This document shows, piece by piece, positions 1-9,207 of a DNA stretch of 64,000 nucleotides. The stretch is taken from the NCBI GenBank assembly GCA_029210945.1, contig JARGGH010000003.1:1-64000 (forward strand). Direction: 5' to 3'. A program made the position numbers and the translations under genes. Position 1 is the first letter of the stretch. Each line of letters starts with the position of its first letter. This DNA is from Anaerolineales bacterium. GTDB taxonomy: Bacteria > Chloroflexota > Anaerolineae > Anaerolineales > E44-bin32. The notes beneath the pieces are model-generated. The model was not told the DNA's origin and searched no databases. It was given only the letters and a program-made list of their open reading frames with translations.

Positions 1-394
1 CAAGCTCGGTTGCTTTAGTTAGGACCGTCGCAGTGAAGGGCTCAAAGCCCCGCCGCTTGCGGCGGGGTAGTTTACTTAGCGCAATATGCCGGTGAGGGAT
101 TCAGTTGATAAGCGACTGGATTGATCTGAAACAACAGCCCACGCGAGTGTATGTCCTATCCATGCTTGCCGGATTTTCAACTGAAAATGCAACAATCCCG
201 GTCCGCCCGGAAGAGAACTCAAAACCTGCAGCCAATTAATATGACTATGCGAAATTTCTCGTCAAGTCACATGCATGCGTGCTCGGTCGAAAACCTGAGC
301 GATCCCGATATGGATGTCCTCCTGACCAATATCCAATCCTTGCATCCCATCCAGACCAATCGCCGGGATAGGCACTGCTGATGTGTCCTTCGAC
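1..394. other. Left-edge intergenic stretch without a convincing gene
   Basis: No reading frame here looks real: a 76-codon plus-strand frame at 151-381 has no ribosome-binding site and no recognisable motif. The only clear structure is the GC hairpin at 48-67, listed separately. The rest lies downstream of the cca stop codon and may hold the 3' end of that operon or of a gene beyond the window. Confidence 0.5.
48..67. terminator. GC-rich hairpin, possible terminator
   Basis: A perfect 9-bp inverted repeat (CCCCGCCGC / GCGGCGGGG) with a 2-nt loop. On the minus strand it is followed by CTTTGAG and on the plus strand by TAGTTTACTT, so the U-tract is weak in both directions. It could end the minus-strand cca operon or be a dispersed palindromic element. 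Confidence 0.4.
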
Positions 395-1873
395 TCAGCG
401 CTGGTTGAGGGTGCGTCGCGCGAATTCTATCGCCCCTCCCCGGTCGTGGATTTCGCCGGTGACCTGCGCCTCTACCAGCGCCTCTAAGAGCTCCCCGATC
501 TCAGGACCGGGCTTCATGCCCAGTTCTTCGATGAGCACGCTGCCGTCTAAAATCGGCTCCGGATTCACGAGTTCGCCATAGCGCTCAAAATAGCCCTCCC
601 AGAGCGAGCGTGCAGCGAGCAGCCGCCGTTCCCAATCACTCGCATCGGGGGGTCCCGGGGATCCGGCCAGGAGATTCCCCAGATACAGCAAAACTGCACC
701 GACACCCGCAGAACCATGCACCCGATAATAACGATAAACCGCCAGATCGGTGAGAGCATCCTCCCCATCTATCTCTTCCAACCGCGTGAATGCTTGCATG
801 ATCCCGCCAATGAATGTGCACTCCACCCTGCTTAAACGAAATCGCCGGGCCGCTTCGACGGCCGGGTGCTCGCCCGAGACCCTCCGGGTGCAATCTCCTT
901 CATGAGACTCGAATTCGCCACGATGAAGGCTGTTGTCCTCCTGAACATGTTGAAGCAGTGCAAAAACGATCAAGCCATATCTCCGCCGCTCATCGCTCAA
1001 CTGCTCATGAAGATAGGCGTGAAGCTGCTGCCGAAATCTACCTAGCCGGAGGGATGCAGAGCCCAATATCGCATCAGCCGCCGCTTCAGGGTCGTGTTCC
1101 GGACGAAGAATTCCGGTCAGCTTGACAAATTCCCGGACCCGGTCCAGACCAGACTGCAGGTGATCCCTGCCTTCAACTGAGCCTGAACGATTCGCGCCAG
1201 GGATCCGAGGAAAGATCGCTGAAAGGACCCCGAGCTGATCAAGGAGACGCGTTGACGTATGTGCTTGAGAGCTGTCAAGGATCAAGAAGAGCTCATCACG
1301 CGTGCGCTCAATCGAAACTTGCTCGATTTCACCAGCGGCGTCCCTGACCTGGGCCGTCGTCTCAGGCTCCATTTTTAACCCGAGGTCGGTTGCGAAGCGC
1401 ACCGCCCGGATCACCCGCACGGGATCTTCGTGCAGTGATCTGGGTCCACATGGGCGAAGCCTTTTCGAGCGCAAGTCCTTGAGTCCGCCGGTGGGATCGA
1501 TGAGCCGTGATAGATTGAAGGGATCGATTGCTAACGCATTAATCGTGAAATCGCGGAACCGGAGATCTTCAAGGATACCTTCACCACGCAGGCTGGAGAA
1601 ATCCATGCGCTTGATCCGTGAAGAGACCGCTCTGTGCAGGATGCGGGCAGCGCCACGGTCACCATCCAGGATGAAGAAATCCCACCCGAGAGCATTGGCG
1701 ACAGAACGCGCCAAGCTGATTGCATCCCCATCGACGACAAAATCGATATCGGAATACGTCCTTCCCAGAAGATGATCGCGAATCGCCCCACCAACCACCC
1801 AGATGGATGGCTCCGGATCAGGTTCGGGCAGATGGTCAAGCAAGTCTTCGGGCAGATTGAAGGTGGTTTCCAT
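395..1873 (-). CDS. cca: CCA tRNA nucleotidyltransferase / poly(A) polymerase family protein
   Basis: Adds or repairs the 3'-CCA end of tRNA, or acts as a related poly(A) polymerase. The class II nucleotidyltransferase head is clear: GG-A-RD-LLG near residues 29-38, the metal-binding DID pair at Asp42/Asp44, an RDFTINALA block near residue 106, and the neck motif EDPVRVIRAVRF near 150. The C-terminal half, about 300 residues, is divergent and helical and shows no obvious HD motif. It is the last gene of the minus-strand rplU-to-cca run, 11 nt after hpt. CCA-adding and poly(A)-adding activities cannot be told apart from sequence alone; in a genome with one copy CCA addition is the default. Confidence 0.88.
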   Translation of the reverse strand: METTFNLPEDLLDHLPEPDPEPSIWVVGGAIRDHLLGRTYSDIDFVVDGDAISLARSVANALGWDFFILDGDRGAARILHRAVSSRIKRMDFSSLRGEGILEDLRFRDFTINALAIDPFNLSRLIDPTGGLKDLRSKRLRPCGPRSLHEDPVRVIRAVRFATDLGLKMEPETTAQVRDAAGEIEQVSIERTRDELFLILDSSQAHTSTRLLDQLGVLSAIFPRIPGANRSGSVEGRDHLQSGLDRVREFVKLTGILRPEHDPEAAADAILGSASLRLGRFRQQLHAYLHEQLSDERRRYGLIVFALLQHVQEDNSLHRGEFESHEGDCTRRVSGEHPAVEAARRFRLSRVECTFIGGIMQAFTRLEEIDGEDALTDLAVYRYYRVHGSAGVGAVLLYLGNLLAGSPGPPDASDWERRLLAARSLWEGYFERYGELVNPEPILDGSVLIEELGMKPGPEIGELLEALVEAQVTGEIHDRGGAIEFARRTLNQR

Positions 1874-1884
1874 CGAAACCAGCG

Positions 1885-2442
1885 CTAATCAGGGGGAACG
1901 TACTTATCAGGTTTGACCACACCGACAAAAGGCAGGTTGCGGTAGTACTCGTCGAGGTCCAACCCGTATCCGAACACAAACTTATTTGGGATCTTAAAAC
2001 CACTGTAATCGATCGGCACCTCGGCCTCCCGGCGTTCGAATTTGTCAAGGAGGGTGCAAACCTTCAGAGAACTTGGGTTGCGTGTCCGCAGCAGTTCCAG
2101 CACTGAGGCGATCGTGTGCCCGCTGTCAATAATATCTTCCACGAGCAAGACATCACGCCCCTCCACTGACATCTGCAGATCTAAAGTAATTCGCACCTGC
2201 CTGCTCGATTCGCGCGCCCCGGTGCCATAGGATGAGACTGCCATAAAGTCGATCGTGTGTGGCAGAGTGAGCGCACGCATCAGATCGGTCAGGAAAAGCA
2301 CACCGCCGCGCAGGATGCATACCAGCATTAGCTGCTTACCTTGATAATCTGCGGAAATCTCTTCACCCAGTTCCCGGATCCGCTGCCGAAGCGTGTTTTC
2401 ATCGATGAGAATATCTTCAAGAAACGTTTCGTATTGGTTCAT
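1885..2442 (-). CDS. hpt: Hypoxanthine phosphoribosyltransferase
   Basis: Salvages hypoxanthine or guanine with PRPP to give IMP or GMP. The type I phosphoribosyltransferase PRPP loop is present as LLVEDIIDSGHT, with an upstream CILRGGVLFLTDL block and the SSYGTG flexible-loop motif. The frame is open further upstream, but the first residues before MNQYETF resemble no HPRT and would overlap tdk. The ATG at 2442 lies directly after the tdk stop codon and gives 185 residues, the usual family length. Position between tdk and cca points to a nucleotide-salvage operon. Confidence 0.93.
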   Translation of the reverse strand: MNQYETFLEDILIDENTLRQRIRELGEEISADYQGKQLMLVCILRGGVLFLTDLMRALTLPHTIDFMAVSSYGTGARESSRQVRITLDLQMSVEGRDVLLVEDIIDSGHTIASVLELLRTRNPSSLKVCTLLDKFERREAEVPIDYSGFKIPNKFVFGYGLDLDEYYRNLPFVGVVKPDKYVPPD

Positions 2443-2443
2443 A

Positions 2444-3016
2444 TCATGACCTCGGAACCTGGTGGTGTTCTCGACAGCGCGCTTCATAGAGTTCGCTCGC
2501 ACCAACGACGACGATCGGTTCATCATATTTTGCAGGGTTCCCATCAATCAACCGCTGGGTGCGCGAGGCCGGGCCTGCGCAGACCATGCAAATCGCGTGC
2601 AATTTATCGACACGCTCGGCCAGAGCCATCAACTCCGGCATCGGCCCGAAGGGCTCCGCCCGGAAATCTGTGTCCAGACCGGCGACAATCACCCGCCGAC
2701 CGTCATCTGCAAGATCCTGCACAACCGAGCAGATCGACTCATCGAAGAACTGTGCTTCATCGACCGCCAGAACGGTGATCTCATCCGTGAGGAGCGCATC
2801 GATCTCTGCCGGTGTTTGGATCGGCGTTGCCTCAAATTCTGATCCAGCGTGTGAGGCAACCTTGTCCACACTGTAGCGCCGATCCATGCTCGGCTTGACC
2901 ACCAGGACGCCTTGCTTGGCAATTTTTGCACGGCGCAGCCGCCGGATAAGTTCATCTGTCTTGCCGCTGAACATCGATCCGGTTATCACCTCAATACTGC
3001 CGCTTAGATGACGCAT
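2444..3016 (-). CDS. tdk: Thymidine kinase (type II, TK1-like)
   Basis: Phosphorylates thymidine to dTMP in the salvage pathway. The 190-residue protein has the P-loop GSMFSGKT near residue 12, the Walker B-like DEAQFFDE, and structural-zinc cysteines in CMVC plus a second Cys/His site near the C terminus (RCREHH). The lasso region carrying the TQR motif is also present. The gene follows rpmE after a 100-nt gap containing a terminator-like hairpin and abuts hpt, so tdk-hpt-cca may be partly uncoupled from the ribosomal-protein genes upstream. A separate deoxynucleoside kinase lies at 52717-53358. Confidence 0.94.
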   Translation of the reverse strand: MRHLSGSIEVITGSMFSGKTDELIRRLRRAKIAKQGVLVVKPSMDRRYSVDKVASHAGSEFEATPIQTPAEIDALLTDEITVLAVDEAQFFDESICSVVQDLADDGRRVIVAGLDTDFRAEPFGPMPELMALAERVDKLHAICMVCAGPASRTQRLIDGNPAKYDEPIVVVGASELYEARCREHHQVPRS

Positions 3017-3047
3017 GTTTGAAACAATCTCCTCAGGATAATAAAAT

Positions 3048-3070
3048 GGCAGGCGCTTAAAGCACCTGCC
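3048..3070 (-). terminator. Hairpin between rpmE and tdk
   Basis: Read on the minus strand, GGCAGGTGC and GCGCCTGCC form a 9-bp stem with one mismatch and a 5-nt loop, followed by ATTTTATTAT. This fits an intrinsic terminator or attenuator that lowers readthrough from the ribosomal-protein genes into tdk-hpt-cca. Confidence 0.6.
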
Positions 3071-3117
3071 ATGAGTTTACACCAGCCCTTGAAGCGGGCA
3101 AGTCGACCTGGATAAGG

Positions 3118-3582
3118 CTACTCTGCGCCTGCTTCAGGCAATGAGAAACCACGGCGTTTGAGAGCGCGCTTGAGATCTGCGAGACTCTTCCGGCCGAATC
3201 CGTCGATATCCAGCAGCGGCTGATCACCACCTTCAAGCAGCTCCAGCACCTGCCCGACCTTATCAATGTCCGCCTTGGCAAGCGTCGATTCAACCCGACC
3301 GGTCAGCTCGAGCTCAGCGATCGACAAGTCAGGCGAGGTCTTCTCCTCTTCCTTCGCTTGGAGCTCTTCGACAAACTGCTGGCGCGCTTCCAGTTTCTTG
3401 TAGAAGCGATCGACCTGACCTTCGGTGTCAACGATGCGCTGCTCGCCGGTGTAGAACGGATGACACTCGGAACATACATCGGTCTGGAGCATTTCCTGGG
3501 TCGAGCCTGTATGCCATGTGTTTCCACACGCACAAACCACCTTGGCCTCAGGATAAAATGTTGGATGAATATCTGTTTTCAT
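3118..3582 (-). CDS. rpmE: Ribosomal protein L31 fused to an RNA polymerase alpha-CTD-like domain
   Basis: Residues 1-70 are a zinc-type L31: it starts [13 protein letters not shown], has CACG and CSEC zinc ligand pairs, and ends in the usual [18 protein letters not shown] block. A charged linker (KEEEKTS) leads to about 65 extra residues that match the RNA polymerase alpha C-terminal domain: an ELELTGR helix start, a [11 protein letters not shown] helix, and the helix-hairpin-helix [14 protein letters not shown] ending RGFSL. The arginine of ELELTGR aligns with the main DNA-contact Arg265 of E. coli alpha, and the RKSL lysine with Lys298. L31 is normally 65-90 residues; this one is 154. The start was moved to the ATG at 3582 because the upstream extension is unlike L31. 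The L31 part is certain; the role of the tail is unknown. Confidence 0.92.
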   Translation of the reverse strand: MKTDIHPTFYPEAKVVCACGNTWHTGSTQEMLQTDVCSECHPFYTGEQRIVDTEGQVDRFYKKLEARQQFVEELQAKEEEKTSPDLSIAELELTGRVESTLAKADIDKVGQVLELLEGGDQPLLDIDGFGRKSLADLKRALKRRGFSLPEAGAE

Positions 3583-3596
3583 AACTCTCTTACCTT

Positions 3597-3638
3597 CCCG
3601 GGGTACCGATGCGGCAACCTGCAGCACGGATACCCGGG
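3597..3638 (-). promoter_or_regulatory. Inverted-repeat leader upstream of rpmE
   Basis: In the 95-nt rpmA-rpmE gap, CCCGGGTATCCG and CGGTACCCCGGG (minus strand) form an imperfect stem of about 11 bp ending just before the rpmE ribosome-binding region. A structured leader before L31 would fit r-protein autoregulation, but no match to a known L31 leader class is claimed. Confidence 0.4.
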
Positions 3639-3677
3639 GTAAACTGGCGACCTATATTCGGTGCACCGGACGGTGGG

Positions 3678-3935
3678 CTACTCCTGTGGAACAACGTTAA
3701 CGCGCTTACGCCCTTTGCTGACGTAATCGAATTGGATAACACCGTCCGCGACCGCGAAGAGCGTATCGTCTTTGCCCTTCATCACATTCGTTCCGGGATG
3801 AATGCGCGTGCCGCGCTGGCGCACGATAATGTTGCCCGAACGGACCAATTCGCCGCCAAATTTCTTCACGCCCAAACGTTTTGAGTGACTGTCACGCCCG
3901 TTGCGGCTGGAACCGCCACCTTTTTTGTGTGCCAT
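3678..3935 (-). CDS. rpmA: 50S ribosomal protein L27
   Basis: An 85-residue L27 of standard length, beginning [16 protein letters not shown] and carrying the conserved [18 protein letters not shown] and GKDDTLFA blocks. The flexible basic N terminus reaches the peptidyl-transferase centre in the ribosome. There is no cleavable N-terminal extension of the Firmicutes type; Ala2-His3-Lys4 follow the start directly. It lies 20 nt downstream of rplU, the near-universal L21-L27 pairing. Confidence 0.98.
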   Translation of the reverse strand: MAHKKGGGSSRNGRDSHSKRLGVKKFGGELVRSGNIIVRQRGTRIHPGTNVMKGKDDTLFAVADGVIQFDYVSKGRKRVNVVPQE

Positions 3936-3955
3936 AACAAACCTCTTCTATCTTA

Positions 3956-4504
3956 TTACGAATCAGACGATTTCTTCGTCGATTTTGAGGGAGCCTTCTT
4001 AGGGCTCGAAGGACTTTTCTTCTCCGCTGCAGCGCTCTTCTTAGCCTTGCTCTCACCCGATTTCTTGGTGCTGGTCTTTGAAGCGGACTTTTCAGCTGTC
4101 GGTTTTGCAGCCGATTTCTTCTTCGCCAGCTTCTTCTCAGCCGCCGGTTGGTCTTCGGTCGACTTCGTTTCGGCGGCCTTCTTCGCGCCCGGGAGCGAAA
4201 TCTCATCCACCAGGACACGCGTATATTTCTGACGGTGCCCGGCTTTGCGTCGGTAGCGCTGTTTCGGCACGTACTTGAAGACGATGATCTTCTTCGCCTT
4301 GATCTGATCGATGACCTTTGCCTTTACCGCGGCGCCCTTTACCAGCGGATCGCCGACCAGGACCTCTCCGTCATTGACTGCAAGCAGCACCTGGTCGAAC
4401 TCAACCGGTTTACCGATCTCGAGCGGCAAACGATCGACTTCGATCGTCTCACCCTCACGGGCGACATATTGTTTCCCGCCCGATTCCAAAATTGCGTAAC
4501 GCAT
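3956..4504 (-). CDS. rplU: 50S ribosomal protein L21 with a long Lys/Ser/Ala-rich tail
   Basis: Residues 1-103 are L21 (start MRYAILESGGKQY, then VDRL, a KAKVI block, and KYRRKAGHRQ-type residues before YTRV). L21 usually stops there. This copy runs to 182 residues with a C-terminal tail almost entirely of Lys, Ser, Ala, Thr, Pro and Glu (AKKKSAAKP-, KKSPSSPKKAPSK-like runs), resembling histone H1-type or other basic disordered tails. The ATG at 4504 has a good GGAGGA site. It is the first gene after a consensus promoter and a leader hairpin. Confidence 0.96.
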   Translation of the reverse strand: MRYAILESGGKQYVAREGETIEVDRLPLEIGKPVEFDQVLLAVNDGEVLVGDPLVKGAAVKAKVIDQIKAKKIIVFKYVPKQRYRRKAGHRQKYTRVLVDEISLPGAKKAAETKSTEDQPAAEKKLAKKKSAAKPTAEKSASKTSTKKSGESKAKKSAAAEKKSPSSPKKAPSKSTKKSSDS

Positions 4505-4580
4505 TTCATTCCTCCAGCTTCACTTCGCCATCGGACCCGCGTCTCGAACGCCGGATGATGGGGAAGAGGGGGATACATAC

Positions 4581-4610
4581 TCCTGCCCCAAGCTCAGCGC
4601 TGGGGCAGGA
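4581..4610 (-). promoter_or_regulatory. Hairpin at the 5' end of the rplU transcript
   Basis: A perfect 10-bp stem (TCCTGCCCCA / TGGGGCAGGA) with a 10-nt loop. It starts at the predicted transcription start about 7 nt after the -10 box, roughly 75 nt ahead of rplU. It may stabilise the mRNA 5' end or serve as a ribosomal-protein autoregulatory leader. Confidence 0.55.
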
Positions 4611-4615
4611 TTAAG

Positions 4616-4644
4616 ATTATAAACTTCGCAACGCAGGCTGTCAA
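4616..4644 (-). promoter_or_regulatory. Consensus sigma-A promoter for rplU-rpmA-rpmE
   Basis: On the minus strand, TTGACA (4639-4644), a 17-nt spacer and TATAAT (4616-4621): both hexamers are perfect and the spacing is optimal. It lies between the rpoC stop and the rplU leader hairpin. Confidence 0.85.
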
Positions 4645-4680
4645 CGGAGCGGTTCCGATTCAACCGGCCGCGTTTAAAGA

Positions 4681-7600
4681 CTAATCGGCGGCAACTGCCT
4701 CCATCTCAGCAGCGGGCAGCTCCTCGGCCTCAACTTCGAGTTCTTCTAGAAATTCACCATCAATGCGCTCGTCGTGCAGCGCGAGATCGGTCCCGGGGAA
4801 TCCCGTGCCAGCCGGGATGAGCTTGCCGATGATGACGTTCTCTTTCAAGCCCCGCAGATAATCCACCTTGCCTTCGATGGCCGCCTTCGCCAACACCTTA
4901 ATCGTGTGCTGGAAGGATGATGCGGAGAGGAATGATTCGGTGTTCAGCGAAGCCTTGGTGACGCCCAGTAGAACCTGCATCGCCTTCGCCGGCTGTTTGC
5001 CTTCTTTCAGAGATTCCTCATTGATCCGCTGGAGATACCTGCGGTCGACAAGATCGCCGGGCAGCAAAATCGTTTCGCCTGGCTGGGTAACCTGAACCTT
5101 CGAGAACATCTTGCGAATGATGACCTCGAAGTGCTTATCGTTAATGTTCTGACCCTGCGAGCGATAGACTTTCTGCACCTCGGTGAGCAGGTACAACTCT
5201 GCCTTTTCCCTGCCCATGATGCGCAGGATGCGGTGCGGGTTGAGTGAACCTTCCGTAAGTTGACGGCCAGATTCGATCTTCTCCCCATCTTTGATCAGCA
5301 TCCTGCCGCTGGCTGGAATCTCGTACTCAACCTCATCGACCTTATCATAGGAGACGATCACCTTGCGGTCTTCTATGCGAACACGGCCGCCGTGGGAAGC
5401 TTTGATTTTCGAGTCGCCGCGCTTTGCGATCAGCTTGCCAGCTTCGACCTCATCGCCGTCTTCCACCCTCAGAGCCCAGTTGCCGGGAACGTTATATTCG
5501 TCCTGAATCAACTGGCTGTTGGAGATCCGGATTGTACGGGGACCTTCCGGCATATTCGACCGGATGATCTCGACCGTGCCGGCGATCTCCGAGATTACCG
5601 CCTCACCCTTGGGCTTCATGCGGGCTTCAAAGAGCTCCTCGACTCTGGGTAAACCGGTTGTGATGTCACCACCGGCAGCAACACCACCGGTGTGGAACGT
5701 GCGCAGCGTCAACTGCGTTCCTGGCTCGCCAATCGATTGGGCTGCGACGATCCCGATAGCTGAACCGAGGTCAACCATCCGCCCGCGTCCCAGATCCATG
5801 CCGTAGCACTGCTGGCACATCCCAAACTGCAATTCACAGGTTAGGGGTGAGCGCACATAGACCTGCTCGACTCCGGAACGATCGATCCGCTTGGCGTGAG
5901 CCAGATCGAGCGGCTCGCCCTTCTTGCCAATCACCTCACCCGTTTCCGGGTCGACGACGCGCTGGGCGAGCACACGTCCAAAGAGCCGGTAAGCCAACTC
6001 CTGTCCGGCAACATCATCCTGACGGCGGAGCCAGATGCCTTCTTCCGTCCCGCAGTCTTCCGAGTTGATGATGACATCCTGAGCGACATCAACCAGACGG
6101 CGGGTCAGATAGCCTGCATCCGCCGTTCGCAGCGCCGTGTCAGTTAACCCCTTGCGGGCACCATGAGTCGAGATGAAGTATTCCAGCGTGTTCAACCCGT
6201 CCCGGAAGCTTGAGCGGATCGGAAGCGGGATGATGCGTCCGGCTGGGTCGGCCATAAGGCCACGCATACCGGCCAGCTGTGAGATTGGCTGGAAGCCACC
6301 TTTCGTAGCCCCCGAGATAGCCATCACGCTCAGGTTCCCGGCCGGGTCCATGGCCTGCTTAACCGCGTCGGCTACATCGGATGTCGTTTCTTGCCACAGT
6401 TCGATCACGCGCTCGTTCTGCTCTTGATCGGTGAGCAAGCCGCGACGGTAGTCCTGTCTGACCGCCTCCGCTTCGTCAAGCGTCTGAGCGATGATGTCCG
6501 ATTTCGAGCCGGGCACGGTAATATCGGAGACCGCAATTGTGGTCCCTGATTTGGTGGCGTACGCGAAACCGATATCCTTAATGGCATCGACGACATCCGG
6601 TGTCCCATCCTCGCGCAGTAGCTGGTAGACGTCCCCGACCAGATCCTGGACGGCACCCTTATCGAGCACCCTGTTTACGAACTGCAGCTCGGGCGGCAGG
6701 ACCTGATTGAAGAGCACCCGCCCTACCGTCGTGTCCAGTACCCTGGTCTCCGGTTTGTCGAGCTTCTCATGATCCTCGTCATACCACGTCTCAAGCTGGA
6801 TCTTGATCGGAGTGTGAACCTCCACATGGCCAAGAGCGTAGGCCATCTCGACCTCATCAAAGTCGCTGAACGCCTTGCCAGCACCGCGATGCTCCTTGCC
6901 TTCTACCTCCATCGTGAGGTAGTAAACGCCGAGGATCATGTCCTTGGTTGGCCCGACGACAGGCTCGCCATCCGCTGGCTTAAGCAGGTTGACGGACGAA
7001 AGCATCAGCTCACGCGCTTCCGTCACCGCCCGCTTGGATAGCGGTAGGTGAACCGACATCTGGTCACCATCAAAGTCTGCGTTGAACGCCGCGCATACCA
7101 GCGGGTGCAGGTGAATCGCTTTACCCTCGACGAGCACCGGCTCGAACGCCTGGATCCCCAGCCGGTGCAGCGTTGGTGCACGGTTGAGGAGCACCGGACG
7201 GTCCTTGATGACTTCCTCAAGAACCTCCCAGACTTCCGGGCGCTCACGTTCGATGATGCGCTTGGCACCCTTCACGTTTGCAGCGTAGTTGTATTGAACC
7301 AACTTCGAGATGACGAATGGACGATACAGCTCCAGTGCCATCGATTTCGGCAAACCACATTGGGACAGCTTCAGATGCGGTCCGATAACGATCACCGAAC
7401 GACCTGAGTAGTCGACCCGTTTGCCGAGCAGGTTGCGTCGGAATCGGCCCTTCTTACCCTTGAGCATGTCGCTCAATGATTTCAATTCGCGGCGGCCGCG
7501 GCGTGAAAGCGCCTTGCCCCGCTGTGAATTGTCGATCAACGAGTCGACCGATTCCTGGAGCATACGCTTCTCATTGCGTACGATCACATCAGGAGCGCCG

Positions 7601-8955
7601 AGTTCAATGAGCCGTTTCAGACGGTTGTTTCGATTGATCACGCGGCGGTAGAGGTCGTTCAGGTCGGAGGTGGCAAAGCGGCCGCCGTCCAACTGGACCA
7701 TCGGGCGGAGATCCGGGGGGATCACCGGCAGGATCGTCAGGATCATCCACTCCGGCCTGTTCTCGGAGCGGCGGAAGGCCTCGACGACGTTCAAGCGTTT
7801 GGTCGCTTTCTTCTTGCGCTGCTTGCTGCGTGTCGTGCGGACTTCCTTCCAGAGGTCCTGGGCTAATTGGTCAAGATCGATCTGCTGCAGGATCTCGTAG
7901 AACGCTTCAGCCCCCATATCCGCCCGGAATACCTGACCCCATCGCGACTTCAATTCGCGGTATTGAGTCTCGCCGAGAAACATCATCTGATCGATCGCTT
8001 GCAGATCTTCCCGGTCTCGCTCGAGCGAAGCGCGCGTCTCGACCACCGTCTCATCCATAAAATCGTCGAGTTGTGAGAGCGCCAGTTCCGCTTCGGCCTT
8101 GGCTTCTTCTACATCCGTCGCCATCTGTTCGAGCTTCTGATCACGCTTTTCCTGAAGGGCCGACTCGACTTCGTCCAGGTGGGATTTCACCAGCTCCTGA
8201 ACTCTGGTAATGTGGTCCTTGTTGATCGTCTCGCCCTTATCGGCGACGAGGGTGTCGAGTGCTTTGAACTGAATCGGGGCGCGGATCGTCACATCTTGCT
8301 TATCTTTAAGCGTGTTCTCCAGGCGCTGACCTTCCCGGATGACGGGATCAATCTTCTCCCCAACTTCTTCTTCGTAGTCATCCTGGATAACTTTCTTCAG
8401 ATCCTCAAGTTCGGCAAGACGGGCGTTAAGCCCCTCCTTGATTTCCGCCTCATTCTCCTTGAGCGCCTTCTTTTCCGTCGTTTCGAGCTCGACGAGCTCA
8501 TCCTCAATCCGGGTGATTGCCTTCTTGCGAGCGTCCTCATCGACGAAGGTCACGACGTACTGTGCGAAATAAAGCACACGATCGAGGTTGCGGCGGGAAA
8601 TGTCAAGCAGCAATCCAAGATAGGAAGGTACCCTGCGCGTGTACCACACATGGGCGACAGGCGCCGCTAAGCTGATGTGGCCCATGCGCTCCCGGCGCAC
8701 CGAGGAGCGGGTTACCTCGACGCCACACTTTTCGCAGGTGATGCCCTTAAAGCGGATATTTTTATACTTCCCGCAGTAACACTGCCAATCCTTTGTTGGC
8801 CCAAAAATCGCCTCGCAGAAAAGACCATCTTTCTCTGGTCGCAGGCGTCGATAGTTGATCGTTTCCGGTTTTAATACCTCACCATGCGACCAACTTCGAA
8901 TGGTTTCAGGAGATGCCAAACTAATCCGGAGTGCACGAAAACCTTTAGATTCCAC
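4681..8955 (-). CDS. rpoC: DNA-directed RNA polymerase subunit beta'
   Basis: The 1424-residue beta' subunit forms the clamp and catalytic centre of RNA polymerase. Seen: the N-terminal zinc ribbon (Cys59, Cys61, Cys74, Cys77), the [10 protein letters not shown] block near 591, the catalytic Mg-binding NADFDGDQM at 625-633, and a second zinc site whose ligands include the [11 protein letters not shown] region. Between residues about 140 and 345 a highly charged coiled-coil-like stretch expands the region between the zinc ribbon and the clamp core. Start is GTG at 8955 with GGAGG 7 nt upstream. The gene is not preceded by rpoB; the upstream gene is an unrelated HEAT-like protein. It has its own consensus promoter at 9124-9151. 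Confidence 0.98.
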   Translation of the reverse strand: MESKGFRALRISLASPETIRSWSHGEVLKPETINYRRLRPEKDGLFCEAIFGPTKDWQCYCGKYKNIRFKGITCEKCGVEVTRSSVRRERMGHISLAAPVAHVWYTRRVPSYLGLLLDISRRNLDRVLYFAQYVVTFVDEDARKKAITRIEDELVELETTEKKALKENEAEIKEGLNARLAELEDLKKVIQDDYEEEVGEKIDPVIREGQRLENTLKDKQDVTIRAPIQFKALDTLVADKGETINKDHITRVQELVKSHLDEVESALQEKRDQKLEQMATDVEEAKAEAELALSQLDDFMDETVVETRASLERDREDLQAIDQMMFLGETQYRELKSRWGQVFRADMGAEAFYEILQQIDLDQLAQDLWKEVRTTRSKQRKKKATKRLNVVEAFRRSENRPEWMILTILPVIPPDLRPMVQLDGGRFATSDLNDLYRRVINRNNRLKRLIELGAPDVIVRNEKRMLQESVDSLIDNSQRGKALSRRGRRELKSLSDMLKGKKGRFRRNLLGKRVDYSGRSVIVIGPHLKLSQCGLPKSMALELYRPFVISKLVQYNYAANVKGAKRIIERERPEVWEVLEEVIKDRPVLLNRAPTLHRLGIQAFEPVLVEGKAIHLHPLVCAAFNADFDGDQMSVHLPLSKRAVTEARELMLSSVNLLKPADGEPVVGPTKDMILGVYYLTMEVEGKEHRGAGKAFSDFDEVEMAYALGHVEVHTPIKIQLETWYDEDHEKLDKPETRVLDTTVGRVLFNQVLPPELQFVNRVLDKGAVQDLVGDVYQLLREDGTPDVVDAIKDIGFAYATKSGTTIAVSDITVPGSKSDIIAQTLDEAEAVRQDYRRGLLTDQEQNERVIELWQETTSDVADAVKQAMDPAGNLSVMAISGATKGGFQPISQLAGMRGLMADPAGRIIPLPIRSSFRDGLNTLEYFISTHGARKGLTDTALRTADAGYLTRRLVDVAQDVIINSEDCGTEEGIWLRRQDDVAGQELAYRLFGRVLAQRVVDPETGEVIGKKGEPLDLAHAKRIDRSGVEQVYVRSPLTCELQFGMCQQCYGMDLGRGRMVDLGSAIGIVAAQSIGEPGTQLTLRTFHTGGVAAGGDITTGLPRVEELFEARMKPKGEAVISEIAGTVEIIRSNMPEGPRTIRISNSQLIQDEYNVPGNWALRVEDGDEVEAGKLIAKRGDSKIKASHGGRVRIEDRKVIVSYDKVDEVEYEIPASGRMLIKDGEKIESGRQLTEGSLNPHRILRIMGREKAELYLLTEVQKVYRSQGQNINDKHFEVIIRKMFSKVQVTQPGETILLPGDLVDRRYLQRINEESLKEGKQPAKAMQVLLGVTKASLNTESFLSASSFQHTIKVLAKAAIEGKVDYLRGLKENVIIGKLIPAGTGFPGTDLALHDERIDGEFLEELEVEAEELPAAEMEAVAAD

Positions 8956-9123
8956 CCAAGAACCTCCGTCGCGTTTTGCGGTGGTTTAAACAAACCCCGT
9001 TATGAAAGATTCGAACAAACGTGCTGATTTGAAGACAAAGCAAACAAGCGCATGGGACGCAACTCGCCCCAAGCGCTCCTTAGGCGCCGACCGAGAAAAT
9101 CGATATTTACCAAACCTCGTCTA

Positions 9124-9151
9124 ATTATATGGCAGATCCCGGCTCTGTCAA
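9124..9151 (-). promoter_or_regulatory. Consensus promoter for rpoC
   Basis: Minus strand TTGACA (9146-9151), 16-nt spacer, TATAAT (9124-9129). It leaves a 5' leader of about 160 nt before the rpoC GTG codon, long enough for a regulatory structure, though no strong hairpin was picked out by eye. Confidence 0.8.
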
Positions 9152-9207
9152 GTGTTGCGGAGTCGGTTAGAGCCCGATCCACACATGAAGGCGGGGATTT
9201 TCCGGTG

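Noticed and set aside
151..381. 76-codon plus-strand frame near the left edge
   Set aside because: No ribosome-binding site, no family, composition unlike its neighbours.
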